DNA of 64,000 bases from Streptomyces deccanensis (GCF_022385335.1 NZ_CP092431.1:3224001-3288000), one strand, 5' to 3'. Positions 33,532 through 42,964 are shown, numbered from the stretch's first letter. Numbers and translations are program-made. Notes: a model not told the origin generated them from the letters alone.

Positions 33532-36500
33532 CGGCCGGGCAGCGTGGACGGATCATCACCTTCTATTCGTACAAGGGTGGTACGGGCCGCACGATGGCCC
33601 TGGCCAACACGGCGTGGATCCTCGCCGCGAACGGCAAGCGGGTCCTGACGGTCGACTGGGACCTGGAGGCACCGGGTCTGCACCGCTTCTTCGAGCCGTT
33701 CCTCGACCCCAACGTGCTCGCCGCCACCTCGGGCGTGATCGACATCATCACCGAGTACTGCTGGGCCGCGACCACCGGCGGACCGCGTTCGGGTGCCTGG
33801 CACCGGGACTACGCCCGTGTCGAGGACCATGCCATCTCGCTCGCCCCCGAGCGCCTCAACCTGGCGTTCCCGAAGGGCGGTTCGCTCGACTTCCTGTCGG
33901 CCGGGCGGCAGAACCGCGAGTACTCGGCGACGGTGTCGTCGTTCGAGTGGGACAACTTCTACGAGCGGCTGGGCGGCGGCCTGTTCCTGGACACGCTCCG
34001 CGAGGACATGAAGGCGTCCTACGACTACGTCCTCATCGACAGCCGGACGGGGCTGTCCGACAACGCGGACATCTGCACCATCCAGATGCCCGACGTGCTG
34101 GTCGACTGCTTCACCCTCAGCGGCCAGGCGCTGGACGGCGCGGCCGCCGTGGCGCACAGCGCCGAGAAGGGGTACGGCAAGCGGTGGATCCGGGTGCTGC
34201 CCGTGCCGATGCGGGTCGACGAGGCCGAGAAGGAGAAGGCCGACGCGGGACGGGCGCTGGCCCGGCTGAAGTTCGAGGGGTTACCGAAGGGCGCCGACCG
34301 TGCGGACCTGGCACCCGAGGAGCTCAACGCGTACTGGGGGAAGGTCGAGATCCCCTACCGCCCCTACTACGCCTACGAGGAGACCCTCGCGACCGTCGGC
34401 GACAAGAGCGGCAACGCGAACTCCCTGCTGTCCGCCTTCGAACGCCTCACCTCGGTGCTCTCCGACGACGAGGTCACCTCGCTGCCGCCCCTACCGGAAC
34501 AGGTGCGGCTGCGCTGCCTGGAGGCGTTCACCCGGCAGCTGCCGCAGACGCAGGCCGTGGAGGTCCTGGTGGTCCACGCGGCGGAGAACCGCATGTGGGC
34601 CGAGTGGGTGGAGGGCGTCCTCAAGCGGTCCGGTTGCCGCGTCACCCTGCACGACGTGGCCGGCGGCCCGCCGGAGCCCCCCGCCCCGGACACCCGCGTC
34701 CTGCTCCTGCTGTCGCACGCCTTCGACAAGTCCCGTCACGCGGAGCGGGTCCGCCAGGCCCTCACCACGGCCGGCCAGAACGCCCCGGCCGCCCTGCCGG
34801 CCCTGGCCCGGGTCGAGGAGGTCCGGCCGACCGGCGCCTACAGCGAGGTGGTGGACCTGCACCGGCTCGGCGAGGCGGACGGCGCCGACGGACTCCACGA
34901 GGTCCTGCGGCTGCGGGCCGAGCCCGTGACCGCCGGGGGCTCGGACGCCAGGTTCCCGGGCCGGGCACCCGACATCTGGGACGCGCCCCAGCGCAACACC
35001 ACCTTCACCGGCCGGAGCGTGATCCTCGACCAGCTCCGGGAGCAGCTCCGCGGCGGCATCTCCGTCGTACTGCCGCGCCCGCAGGCGCTGTTCGGGCTCG
35101 GCGGCGTCGGCAAGACCCAGGTGGCGCTGGAGTACGTGCACCGGTTCATGGCCGACTACGACCTGGTGTGGTGGGTCTCCGCCGAGCACATCGACAACGT
35201 GGTCGCCTCGCTCGCCGAACTGGGCGCCCGGATCGGCGCCCCCGGCGGTGACGACATGGCCCTGGCCTGCCAGGAAGCCGTACGCATGCTGGGCCGGGGC
35301 GTGCCGACCAAGCGCTGGCTGCTGGTCTTCGACAACGCCGACACCCCCGAGGAGCTGACCCGCTTCTTCCCCACGGGCGGCGGCGGGCACATCCTCGTCA
35401 CCTCCCGGAACCAGGCCTGGGCGCAGCAGGGCGCGTCGCTGCCCGTCGACGTGTTCCTGCGCCAGGAGAGCGTGGAGCACCTCTCCCTGCGGGCGCCCGG
35501 CCTCAGCGCCGAGGAGGCCGACCGGGTGGCGGAGGCGGTGGGCGACCTCCCGCTGGCCGTCGAGCAGGCGGCGGCCTGGCTCGCCGAGACGGCCACGCCG
35601 GTCGAGGAATACCTCAGCGAGCTCGCCGAACAGACCACCCATGTGCTCGACCTCAACCAGCCCACCGACTACCCCACTACGGTGGCGGCGACCTGGAACA
35701 TCTCCATCGCCCGACTGCAGGAACGTTCTCCTGCCTCGGTGCGGCTGCTGCAGCTGTGCGCGTTCATGGCCCCCGAGCCGATATCGTCCCGCCTGCTCTA
35801 CAGCAAGGAGATGCGGGACGAACTGCGCAAGGTGGACCCCGCCTTCCAGGAGAGCCTGATGGTGGGCCGGGCCATCAGCGAGATCGCCCGGCTCGCCCTC
35901 GCCAAGGTCGACCAGGTCAGCAACAGCGTCCAGATCCACCGGCTGGTGCAGGCGGTCATCCGTTCGCAGCTCACCGAGGAGGAGCAGCGCCACGCCCGGC
36001 ACGTCGTCCACACCGTGCTCGCGGGTGCCCGGCCCGACGACGACGAGCCCACCGACAACCCCGAGGACTGGCCGCGCTTCGAGGTGATCTGGCCCCATCT
36101 GCGCGCCTCGGACATCCGCAACTGCACGGAGTCGGAACCCCGCCGGCTGCTCATCGACCGCGTCCGGTACATGTGGAAGCGCGGGGACTTCCCCGGCGCC
36201 CAGCGCCTCGCCGACGATCTGCTGACGCACTGGAAGCCCGCACTGGGCGAGAACCACCGGCAGTACCTGTATCTGCGCTGCCAGCTCGCCAACGTGCTCC
36301 GCTCGCAGGGGCGTTACGTCGAGGCCGAGGAGATCGACCGGGATCTGCTGGAGCGTCAGCGCCGGGTGCTGGGGCCCTCGGACGCCCACACGTACATCAC
36401 CACGTCGTCCCTCGCCAGCGACTACGCGGCCCTGGGCGAGTACGGCAAGGCGGAGAAGCTGGCCCGCGAGGCACGGGAGGGGTTCAGCCGCACCTTCTAC

Positions 36501-37466
36501 CCCGCGCACCCGAGGACGCTGAGCGCGGCGAACAACCTGGCGCTGGCCCTGCGCATGGTCGGTCGCTACGACGACGCCCGGGACATCGACCAGGACACCT
36601 ACTTCCGCCGCAAGGACGTCCTCGGACCCGACCATCCCTACACCCTGTCGTCCGCCTCCAGTCTCGGCCGGGATCTGCGCGAGGTGGGCCACTACACCGA
36701 GTCGGTCACCCTGCTGTCGGGGGCGTACGAGGCCCACAAGCGGGTGCTCGGCAAGGACTTCCCCGGCACGCTCAGCTGCGCGAAGTCGCTGGCCGTGTCG
36801 CTGCGGCGGGCGGGCGAGTTCAAGGACGCGCACCGTCTGACGCAGGCGACCCGGGACCAGTACCACGCGCAGTACGACGCCCACACCCCCGACTCGCTCG
36901 CCTGCGACCTGAACCTGGCGGCCGACCTGTACGCCGCCGACAAGCGGGAGGAGGCGCGCCGGATCGCGATGGAGGCGCTGGCCGAGTACCGGAAGGTACC
37001 GGGCGAGGAGCATCCGTACACCCAGGCCGCGCTCAACAACCTGGGCGTCTACCACTGGGCCTGCGGCGACGCGGAAGAGGCGGAGAAGGTGTTCCTGCGG
37101 GTGATGCTCCGCATGGTCGAGGTGCTGGGCGACCACCATCCGCACACGCTGTTCTGCCGCACCAACTACGCCAACGTCCTGGCCGAGCAGGGCCGCGCGG
37201 AGGAGGCGTGGGCTCTGGAGGAGCCCGCCCGTGAGGCCCTGAAGGACGTGCTCGGTGAGCACCATCCGGAGGCGTTGGCGGTGGTCGCCAACTCCACACT
37301 GACGCTGCGCGCCCTCGGGCGGGTGCCGGAGGCGGACCGGCTGCGCGAGGAAGTGGTCGCCGAACTCACCAGGCTCAGAAGGCAGTTGGGCGAGGGGAGC
37401 GGGGTCACCCAGCTGGTGGCGCAGAGTCGTCGGGTCTACCGCGACCTGGAGCCGCTGGCGGTGTGA
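33528..37466 (+). CDS. fxsT: FxsT: ParA-like/TIR-like/NB-ARC/TPR regulator of the FxSxx system
   Basis: 1312 residues. Domains: a ParA/MinD-like ATPase at the N-terminus (ITFYSYKGGTGRTMALANTAW, deviant Walker A near residue 16; VLIDSRTG Walker B); a short TIR-like segment about 345-450 (VEVLVVHAAENRMWAEWV, VLLLLSHAFDKS); an NB-ARC NTPase with GLGGVGKTQVALEY near residue 522, WLLVFDNADTPEEL and a LPLAVEQAAAWL motif; then TPRs from about 895 to 1280, many with LGxxHPxTL turns (kinesin-light-chain-like). The layout parallels STAND signalling ATPases. ATG 33528 overlaps fxsC stop; GGAGGAGAAGC precedes. Confidence 0.88.
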   Translation: MTAGQRGRIITFYSYKGGTGRTMALANTAWILAANGKRVLTVDWDLEAPGLHRFFEPFLDPNVLAATSGVIDIITEYCWAATTGGPRSGAWHRDYARVEDHAISLAPERLNLAFPKGGSLDFLSAGRQNREYSATVSSFEWDNFYERLGGGLFLDTLREDMKASYDYVLIDSRTGLSDNADICTIQMPDVLVDCFTLSGQALDGAAAVAHSAEKGYGKRWIRVLPVPMRVDEAEKEKADAGRALARLKFEGLPKGADRADLAPEELNAYWGKVEIPYRPYYAYEETLATVGDKSGNANSLLSAFERLTSVLSDDEVTSLPPLPEQVRLRCLEAFTRQLPQTQAVEVLVVHAAENRMWAEWVEGVLKRSGCRVTLHDVAGGPPEPPAPDTRVLLLLSHAFDKSRHAERVRQALTTAGQNAPAALPALARVEEVRPTGAYSEVVDLHRLGEADGADGLHEVLRLRAEPVTAGGSDARFPGRAPDIWDAPQRNTTFTGRSVILDQLREQLRGGISVVLPRPQALFGLGGVGKTQVALEYVHRFMADYDLVWWVSAEHIDNVVASLAELGARIGAPGGDDMALACQEAVRMLGRGVPTKRWLLVFDNADTPEELTRFFPTGGGGHILVTSRNQAWAQQGASLPVDVFLRQESVEHLSLRAPGLSAEEADRVAEAVGDLPLAVEQAAAWLAETATPVEEYLSELAEQTTHVLDLNQPTDYPTTVAATWNISIARLQERSPASVRLLQLCAFMAPEPISSRLLYSKEMRDELRKVDPAFQESLMVGRAISEIARLALAKVDQVSNSVQIHRLVQAVIRSQLTEEEQRHARHVVHTVLAGARPDDDEPTDNPEDWPRFEVIWPHLRASDIRNCTESEPRRLLIDRVRYMWKRGDFPGAQRLADDLLTHWKPALGENHRQYLYLRCQLANVLRSQGRYVEAEEIDRDLLERQRRVLGPSDAHTYITTSSLASDYAALGEYGKAEKLAREAREGFSRTFYPAHPRTLSAANNLALALRMVGRYDDARDIDQDTYFRRKDVLGPDHPYTLSSASSLGRDLREVGHYTESVTLLSGAYEAHKRVLGKDFPGTLSCAKSLAVSLRRAGEFKDAHRLTQATRDQYHAQYDAHTPDSLACDLNLAADLYAADKREEARRIAMEALAEYRKVPGEEHPYTQAALNNLGVYHWACGDAEEAEKVFLRVMLRMVEVLGDHHPHTLFCRTNYANVLAEQGRAEEAWALEEPAREALKDVLGEHHPEALAVVANSTLTLRALGRVPEADRLREEVVAELTRLRRQLGEGSGVTQLVAQSRRVYRDLEPLAV

Positions 37467-37486
37467 GGGCCCCCGCGCGGGGCCCT
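37466..37486. terminator. Bidirectional terminator hairpin after fxsT
   Basis: AGGGCCCC (37466-37473), loop CGCGC, GGGGCCCT (37479-37486): perfect 8-bp stem starting in the fxsT stop codon, between two convergent genes. Confidence 0.75.
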
Positions 37487-37495
37487 ACTCGACGG

Positions 37496-38407
37496 TCAGA
37501 CCGGCGGGGCCAGGGACAGCAGAGTGCCTCTCAGGAGCCAGCTCAGGACCCCCGGCAGGGCGCGGAGCGAGGCGAAGTGGGCGGCGGCGGGTTCGAGGAC
37601 GGCGGTGGCGCGGGGGATGCGGTCGGCCAGCCAGGAGGAGTGGGCCGCCGGGGAGAAGACGTCCTTCGCGCCGTACCAGAAGAGCACCGGCACCCGGATC
37701 TCGCCGGGCTCGAACCCCCACGGGGAGGTCAGCGCCAGGGCGTCGTCGATCCATCCGTACGGTGAAGTGCGCACCGCCTCCTGGTAGTTGCGCAGCAGCA
37801 TCGCGCGGATGCCGTTGTCGGAGACGATCAGCCGGTCCTCGTCGGTGAGGTCGTCGCGCAGCTGCTCCAGCAGCCGCGCGGGATCGGAGCGGATCGCCGC
37901 CGAGCGCGGGATCAGCCGGGCCGTGAAGCCCTGGGGGTCGGTGTGCGCGGAATGGAACTCATGGACGTTGGAGGGCGCCATGCCCGCGTACCAGTCGAGT
38001 CCGGCGGCGTCCTGCGGCGCCAGCGTCACCAACGCGGCGGCCCGGGTCACCCGGTGCGGCAGCAGTGCCGCGCAGGCCAGGGCGTGCGGGGCGCCGCCGG
38101 AGCGGCCCACCACCGCGAAGCGGTCCACGCCCAGCGCGTCGGCGACGACGGTGACGTCCTCGACGGCGTCGACGACCCGTCGGCCGGGTCTGCGGTCGGA
38201 TCCCCCGTACCCCGGGCGGTCGTAGCTGATGAGCCGGGTCCCCCGCTGGTAGAGGAACATCGGTCGCGGCCGGGGGCCGACCCGGCTGCCGGGCATGCCG
38301 TGGAACAGGAAGACGGGCCGACCGGCGGGATCCCCCGAGCACTCGACCCTCAGCAACCGCCCGTCGGGCGCCCGGACATGGGTCGGTGCCCGTGCCAGGT
38401 CATACAC
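37496..38407 (-). CDS. Alpha/beta-hydrolase
   Basis: 303 residues. Oxyanion region PVFLFHGMPGSRVG, then LISYDRPGYGGSD, and nucleophile elbow VVGRSGGAPHAL (G-x-S-x-G with Ser). The acid (VLFWYGAKDVFSPA) and His (AHFASL) follow in the expected order, so the triad is complete. GTG 38407 is chosen for a strong GGGAGGGGGAG upstream. Substrate unknown. Divergent from the KstD-like gene and separated from fxsT by a terminator. Confidence 0.86.
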   Translation of the reverse strand: MYDLARAPTHVRAPDGRLLRVECSGDPAGRPVFLFHGMPGSRVGPRPRPMFLYQRGTRLISYDRPGYGGSDRRPGRRVVDAVEDVTVVADALGVDRFAVVGRSGGAPHALACAALLPHRVTRAAALVTLAPQDAAGLDWYAGMAPSNVHEFHSAHTDPQGFTARLIPRSAAIRSDPARLLEQLRDDLTDEDRLIVSDNGIRAMLLRNYQEAVRTSPYGWIDDALALTSPWGFEPGEIRVPVLFWYGAKDVFSPAAHSSWLADRIPRATAVLEPAAAHFASLRALPGVLSWLLRGTLLSLAPPV

Positions 38408-38488
38408 AGCGCTCCCCCTCCCTCGACCCGTGGGCCGAGAACACGCTGCCGGAACATTTCCCGGCCGCCCACCCCATGAAACGAACCG

Positions 38489-38528
38489 CGCACGCGCCCC
38501 TCCTCCCCGGGGGAGAGGAGCGCGTGCG
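38489..38528. other. Long inverted repeat between divergent hydrolase and flavoprotein genes
   Basis: CGCACGCGC (38489-38497) pairs with GCGCGTGCG (38520-38528); inner bases (CCTCCTCCCC / GGGGAGAGG) continue the stem with few mismatches. It lies upstream of both genes, so it is not a usual terminator. The rest of 38408-38698 contains no other feature I can support. Confidence 0.6.
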
Positions 38529-38698
38529 TCCGGCTCGCACCCCACAAGCACCATGCCCTACGCGTGTCTTGACTTCACCATGCCTTCACGTCAGATTCGA
38601 GGCTCCGCACACAGCCCGGGGCGTACGGGGGCGTTGCCGCGTTGCCGCCGGGGGATCAGCACGGCCACCCGTCCCTTCGTGAGGCTGGAGCGTCCCGC

Positions 38699-40498
38699 AT
38701 GTCCAAGAGCGCGGATCCTGAGAGACGTACGGGGGCCGAGGGGGGCCCGAGCCGACGACGGGTGCTGGGCACGGCCGCGGGAGCGGGCGCCGCGATCGCC
38801 GCGGGAGGCGGACTCGCGGGGACCGCCGTCGCCGCCGCCCCGCCCCTCCTCGGCACCTACGACGTGGTCGTCGTCGGCTCCGGCGCGGCCGGGATGACCG
38901 CGGCGCTCACGGCGGCGAAGCAGGGGCTGAGTTGTGTCGTCGTGGAGAAGGCGCCGACGTTCGGGGGGTCGGCGGCGCGCTCGGGCGCCGGGATCTGGCT
39001 GCCCAACAACAGCGTGATCAAGGCGGCGGGGGTACCGGACACCCCGGCCAAGGCGGCGCAGTACCTCGCGGCCGTGGTCGGGGACGACGTGCCCGCCGAC
39101 CGGCAGAAGGCGTTCCTCGACCACGGGCCCGCCATGCTGTCGTTCGTCATGGCGAACAGCCCGCTCAGGTTCCGGTGGATGGAGGGGTACAGCGACTACT
39201 ACCCGGAGCTGCCGGGCGGACTGCCGAACGGGCGGTCCATCGAACCGGACCAGTTCGACGGGAACCTGCTGGGCGAGGAGCTGGCGCGGCTGAATCCCGC
39301 CTATCTGGCCACACCGGCCGGGATGGTGGTGTTCAGCGCCGACTACAAGTGGCTCGCCCTGACCGCCGTCAGCGCCAAGGGGCTGGCCGTCGCCACCGAG
39401 TGTCTCGCCCGGGGCACGAAGGCCGCGCTGCTCGGGCAGAAGCCGCTCACCATGGGGCAGGCGCTGGCGGGCGGGCTGCGGGCCGGACTGCTCGGCGCGA
39501 ACGTGCCGGTGTGGCTCAACTCCCCTTTGACGGAACTGCACGTGGAGAACGGGGCGGTGACGGGAGTGGTCGTCACCCGCAACGGTTCCGCCGGTCTCGT
39601 CCGCGCCCGCCGGGGCGTGATCGTCGGCTCCGGCGGCTTCGAGCACAACGCGGCCATGCGGGCGCGGTACCAGGAGCAGCCCATCGGGACCCAGTGGTCG
39701 GTGGGTGCCAAGGAGAACACCGGCGACGGGATACGGGCCGGTCAGCGCGCCGGTGCCGATCTCGCGCTGATGGACGACGCCTGGTGGGGGCCGGCCGTCG
39801 ACACCCCGGGACAGGCCTGGTTCTGCCTCGCCGAACGCACGCTGCCCGGTGGGCTGTTGGTCAACGGGGCCGGTGCGCGGTTCGTCAACGAGGCGGGCCC
39901 GTACAGCGATGTCGTCCACACGATGTACGAGAAGGACACCTCGTCCGCCTCCCACATCCCGGCCTGGCTGATCGTCGACCAGAACTACCGCAACCGGTAC
40001 CTGTTCAAGGACATCCCGCCGACCTTCCCGTTCCCCGCCGAGTGGTACGACGCCGGGGCCGTCCACAAGGAGTGGACGCTCGACGCGCTGGCCGGCGCGA
40101 TCGGTGTGCCCGCCGCCGCCCTCCGCTCCACCGTCGACCGCTTCAACTCCCTGGCGCGGCAGGGCGACGACACCGATTTCGGGCGCGGCGACAGCGTGTA
40201 CGACCACTACTACACGGACCCGTCCGTGGCGCCCAACTCCTGCCTGGCGCCCCTGTGGTTGCCGCCGTTCTACGCCCTGCGCATCGTCCCCGGCGACCTC
40301 GGCACCAAGGGCGGGCTCCTCACCGACGCCCGCGCCCGCGTCCTGCGCCCGAACGGCTCGGTGATCCCCGGCCTGTACGCGGCCGGAAACGCCAGCGCCG
40401 CCGTGATGGGCCGCAGTTACGCGGGCGCCGGCTCGACGATCGGCCCGGCGATGACCTTCGGGTACGTGGCGGCGCTGGACATCGCGGGGAAGCTCTAG
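38699..40498 (+). CDS. Tat-exported FAD-dependent dehydrogenase, 3-ketosteroid-delta1-dehydrogenase-like
   Basis: 599 residues. A Tat signal (SRRRVLGTAAGAG, then an Ala-rich hydrophobic core to AVAAA, about residue 45) precedes the flavoprotein domain: YDVVVVGSGAAGMTAALTAA (dinucleotide fold), VVEKAPTFGGSAARSGAGIW, and the C-terminal FAD-binding block GLYAAGNASAAVMGRSYAGAG, then TIGPAMTFGY, very close to KstD. KstD inserts a C1-C2 double bond in 3-ketosteroids. Export by Tat and lack of other steroid genes nearby are atypical, so the true substrate may differ. ATG 38699 with GGAG 9 bp upstream. Confidence 0.85.
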   Translation: MSKSADPERRTGAEGGPSRRRVLGTAAGAGAAIAAGGGLAGTAVAAAPPLLGTYDVVVVGSGAAGMTAALTAAKQGLSCVVVEKAPTFGGSAARSGAGIWLPNNSVIKAAGVPDTPAKAAQYLAAVVGDDVPADRQKAFLDHGPAMLSFVMANSPLRFRWMEGYSDYYPELPGGLPNGRSIEPDQFDGNLLGEELARLNPAYLATPAGMVVFSADYKWLALTAVSAKGLAVATECLARGTKAALLGQKPLTMGQALAGGLRAGLLGANVPVWLNSPLTELHVENGAVTGVVVTRNGSAGLVRARRGVIVGSGGFEHNAAMRARYQEQPIGTQWSVGAKENTGDGIRAGQRAGADLALMDDAWWGPAVDTPGQAWFCLAERTLPGGLLVNGAGARFVNEAGPYSDVVHTMYEKDTSSASHIPAWLIVDQNYRNRYLFKDIPPTFPFPAEWYDAGAVHKEWTLDALAGAIGVPAAALRSTVDRFNSLARQGDDTDFGRGDSVYDHYYTDPSVAPNSCLAPLWLPPFYALRIVPGDLGTKGGLLTDARARVLRPNGSVIPGLYAAGNASAAVMGRSYAGAGSTIGPAMTFGYVAALDIAGKL

Positions 40499-40513
40499 CT
40501 CCGGGGGGCTAGG
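40496..40513. terminator. Small convergent hairpin
   Basis: CTAGC...GCTAG arms around TCCGGGGG between the convergent flavoprotein and GNAT genes. Short stem, weak evidence. Confidence 0.35.
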
Positions 40514-40976
40514 ACGAGGGACCCGTGGCGTCGAGTCGCAGGTCGATCCACGGGATCGTGTCGCCGTCCAGCAGATAGCGGTCGGTCTCCACGAAACCGT
40601 GGTCGAGCGCGAACCGCAGACCGTCCTCGTTCGAGGACAGTACGCACGTCTCGATCGCCCGGGCGCCCAGTTCCCGCGCCCGCCGCACGGCCCGCCCGTA
40701 CAGCTGCTCGCCGAACCCCCGGCGCCGGTGTTCGGCGAGCACGCGCGCGATCACCGTGGCCGTGGCGCCGTCCCCCTCGGGCGGACGGACGGTCGAGTTG
40801 CCGACGAGGACGCCGTCGGCGTAGGCGAGTTCGAGGTGGTTGCGTACGGCGCGGTCGCGGACGTCGTCGAGGGAGAGGAGGTGGGCCGGGATGATCGTGT
40901 TGTGCACGTACCGCCAGGCCTCGAGTTCCTCGTCCCCGGCCGCACCGTCCACACGCTTGATGTCGAGATCGGTCAC
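40509..40976 (-). CDS. GNAT-family N-acetyltransferase
   Basis: 155 residues with a GNAT core: ELAYADGVLVGNSTV, the acetyl-CoA loop ARVLAEHRRRGFGEQLYGRAV (R-x-x-G-x-G/A pattern as RRRGFG), and AIETCVLSSNEDGLRFALDHGFVETDRY, where the GNAT beta-bulge and C-terminal strand end in an HGF motif. Substrate unknown. Convergent with the KstD-like gene. Confidence 0.85.
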   Translation of the reverse strand: MTDLDIKRVDGAAGDEELEAWRYVHNTIIPAHLLSLDDVRDRAVRNHLELAYADGVLVGNSTVRPPEGDGATATVIARVLAEHRRRGFGEQLYGRAVRRARELGARAIETCVLSSNEDGLRFALDHGFVETDRYLLDGDTIPWIDLRLDATGPSS

Positions 40977-41017
40977 GACGCCAGCCTAGACACGACCCGC
41001 GTCAGCTGACTTCGGGC

Positions 41018-41039
41018 CTACGCGCCGAGGAGCGCGTAG
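41018..41039. terminator. Hairpin upstream of GNAT / downstream of MFS gene
   Basis: CTACGCGC, loop CGAGGA, GCGCGTAG: perfect 8-bp stem. Leftward transcription from the MFS gene would meet it. It does not follow any gene directly. Confidence 0.5.
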
Positions 41040-41317
41040 ACCCGTAGCCGGTCACCGACGACGAGTACCGGGCGGTCACCCCGGGGCCGCCCTTGGACCA
41101 CGCCCGCGCCGCGCACGGCTCGCACCAACGGGCGCGCGATCGACGCACTAGGCGGGCGACCCGGCGGGTACCCGGCGACCTGGCCCCGCGTCGCCAGGGA
41201 CCCTGCCGAGGCGGTACCCGGCGCCGCGGCCGCGCGTCGCCGGCGGCCCGGCGGATGGAGGGCCCGGCGGCCCGGCCGACGCGTCGTCGGCGATCCGGGG
41301 GCGCCCCGCCGAGCGTC
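41040..41317. other. GC-rich stretch without a gene
   Basis: Very high GC with scattered similar strings such as GACCCGGCGGGTACCCGGCG (41158 onward), a related GGTACCCGGCGCC (41213 onward) and GGCGGCCCGGCGGATGGA. No reading frame looks like a known protein. It may be decayed or low-complexity sequence. Confidence 0.5.
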
Positions 41318-42964
41318 CTAGCGGATGGTGGACCCGGCGTGCTCCCGCGCCGCCGCCTCGGGCGCCGTCGGCTCGTTCGGCGTCGTCCCGGTCCCCGGCT
41401 CGGTGCTCTTCTTCGCGAAGCCGCGCCGGCCGGGCAGGACCGCGAGGACGATCGCGGTTCCGGCGGCCATGATGATTCCGCCGATGAGGCTGGTCTGGGC
41501 GACGCCGTGGGCGAAGGCCTGGTGGACGGCGTCCACGAGGGCCTGGGCCTGCTGCGGACCGACGGACGGGTCCTGGGCCATGCGCTCGGCGACGGCGAGG
41601 CCCCCGCCCACCGAGTCCTTGGCGGTCTCCATCGCCTCGCCCGGGAGCCGGTCGCCGACCAGGCCGGTCAGCTCGTCCCGGTAGGCCGTGCCCAGCAGCG
41701 AGCCCAGCACCGCGATACCCAGCGCCCCGCCCAGCTCCAGCGCCGTGTCGTTGGCGCCGCCGCCGACGCCCAGTTCGGACTCGGGGAAGGAATCCATGAT
41801 CGTGTCGGTCGCCGGGGAGACGCTCAGCCCGATCGCGAAGCCCAGCATCATCATCGGCGCCAGGAAGTCCCCGTACGTCGACCCCTTGTCGATCTGGGTG
41901 AGCAGGAACACGCCCGCCGTGCCGATGACCATGCCGGTCACCACCATCGCCTTCACCCCGAGCTTCGGCGTCAGCTTCCCGGTCACCACGGCCCCGAGGA
42001 ACACCGCACCGGCCAGCGGCAGCAGCCGTACACCCGTCTCCAGGGCGTCGTAGCCGAGCACGAACTGCAGGAACTGCGTCGAGTAGTAGATCGCGCCGAA
42101 CGTACCGAAGAAGAAGAACAGCACCGCGAGCATCGAGCCGCTGAAGGGCCGCAGCGCGAACTTGCGGACGTCCAGCATCGGGTGCGGGTGCCGCAACTCC
42201 CAGGCCACGAAGGCGACCAGACCGACACCGGCGACCACCGCCGCCGTGACGGGCCCCGCGCCCCAGCCGAAGTGCGGTCCCTCGATGGCCGCGTACACCA
42301 GCGACCCGACGGAGACGATCGACAGCAGACCACCGACGTAGTCGATCCGGCCCATGCCCTCCGCCCGGGACGGCGGCACCAGGGCGAGCGCGCCGAACAC
42401 GGCGACGACGGCGATCGGCACGTTGATCAGGAAGGTCGAGCCCCAGGCGTGGTCCTCCAGCAGCCAGCCGGCGACGAGCGGACCGACGGCGATCGCCAGT
42501 CCCGAGGTCGCGGTCCAGGCGGTGATGGCCTTGACCCGCTCACTCCGGGGGAAGGTCGCGACCAGCAGGGACAGCGTGGCCGGCATCACGACCGCCGCGC
42601 CGACGCCCATGATCGCGCGGGCCGCGATGACCAGCGAGGTCTCGTCGACCAAGCTCCCCATCACCGAACCGCCGGCGAAGATCAGCAGACCCAGCACCAG
42701 CGCGCCACGCCGGCTGTACTTGTCACCGATCGAGCCCAGCACCAGCATCAGCGCCGCGTACGGGACGGTGTAGCCGTCGACGACCCATTGCAGGTCACTG
42801 CTGCTCAGGCCCAGGTCGGTGGTCATGTCGGGGGCGGCGACGATCAGCGACGTGTTCGCCATCACCACGATCAGCAGGCTCAGGCACAGCACGAGCAGCG
42901 CCCACCAGCGCCGTGCGTACGGCCCGGTCATCTTCTCCACGGGGGTGTTCGCGAGGAAGGGCAT
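41318..42964 (-). CDS. MFS drug exporter, DHA2 (14-TM, EmrB/QacA) type
   Basis: 548 residues, 14 hydrophobic segments. Motif A appears as GSIGDKYSRRGALVLG, and motif C-like AIMGVGAAVVMPATLSLLV follows. First TM is WWALLVLCLSLLIVVMANTS. Proton-driven export of drugs or secondary metabolites. ATG 42964 has GGGAG upstream. It is divergent from a TetR gene with overlapping promoter/operator sites, the usual arrangement for regulated efflux. Confidence 0.9.
   Translation of the reverse strand: MPFLANTPVEKMTGPYARRWWALLVLCLSLLIVVMANTSLIVAAPDMTTDLGLSSSDLQWVVDGYTVPYAALMLVLGSIGDKYSRRGALVLGLLIFAGGSVMGSLVDETSLVIAARAIMGVGAAVVMPATLSLLVATFPRSERVKAITAWTATSGLAIAVGPLVAGWLLEDHAWGSTFLINVPIAVVAVFGALALVPPSRAEGMGRIDYVGGLLSIVSVGSLVYAAIEGPHFGWGAGPVTAAVVAGVGLVAFVAWELRHPHPMLDVRKFALRPFSGSMLAVLFFFFGTFGAIYYSTQFLQFVLGYDALETGVRLLPLAGAVFLGAVVTGKLTPKLGVKAMVVTGMVIGTAGVFLLTQIDKGSTYGDFLAPMMMLGFAIGLSVSPATDTIMDSFPESELGVGGGANDTALELGGALGIAVLGSLLGTAYRDELTGLVGDRLPGEAMETAKDSVGGGLAVAERMAQDPSVGPQQAQALVDAVHQAFAHGVAQTSLIGGIIMAAGTAIVLAVLPGRRGFAKKSTEPGTGTTPNEPTAPEAAAREHAGSTIR

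Noticed and set aside
34491..37265. Open frame of 924 codons on the minus strand opposite fxsT
   Set aside because: Shadow of fxsT. No recognisable motifs, and it lies fully within a well-supported gene.
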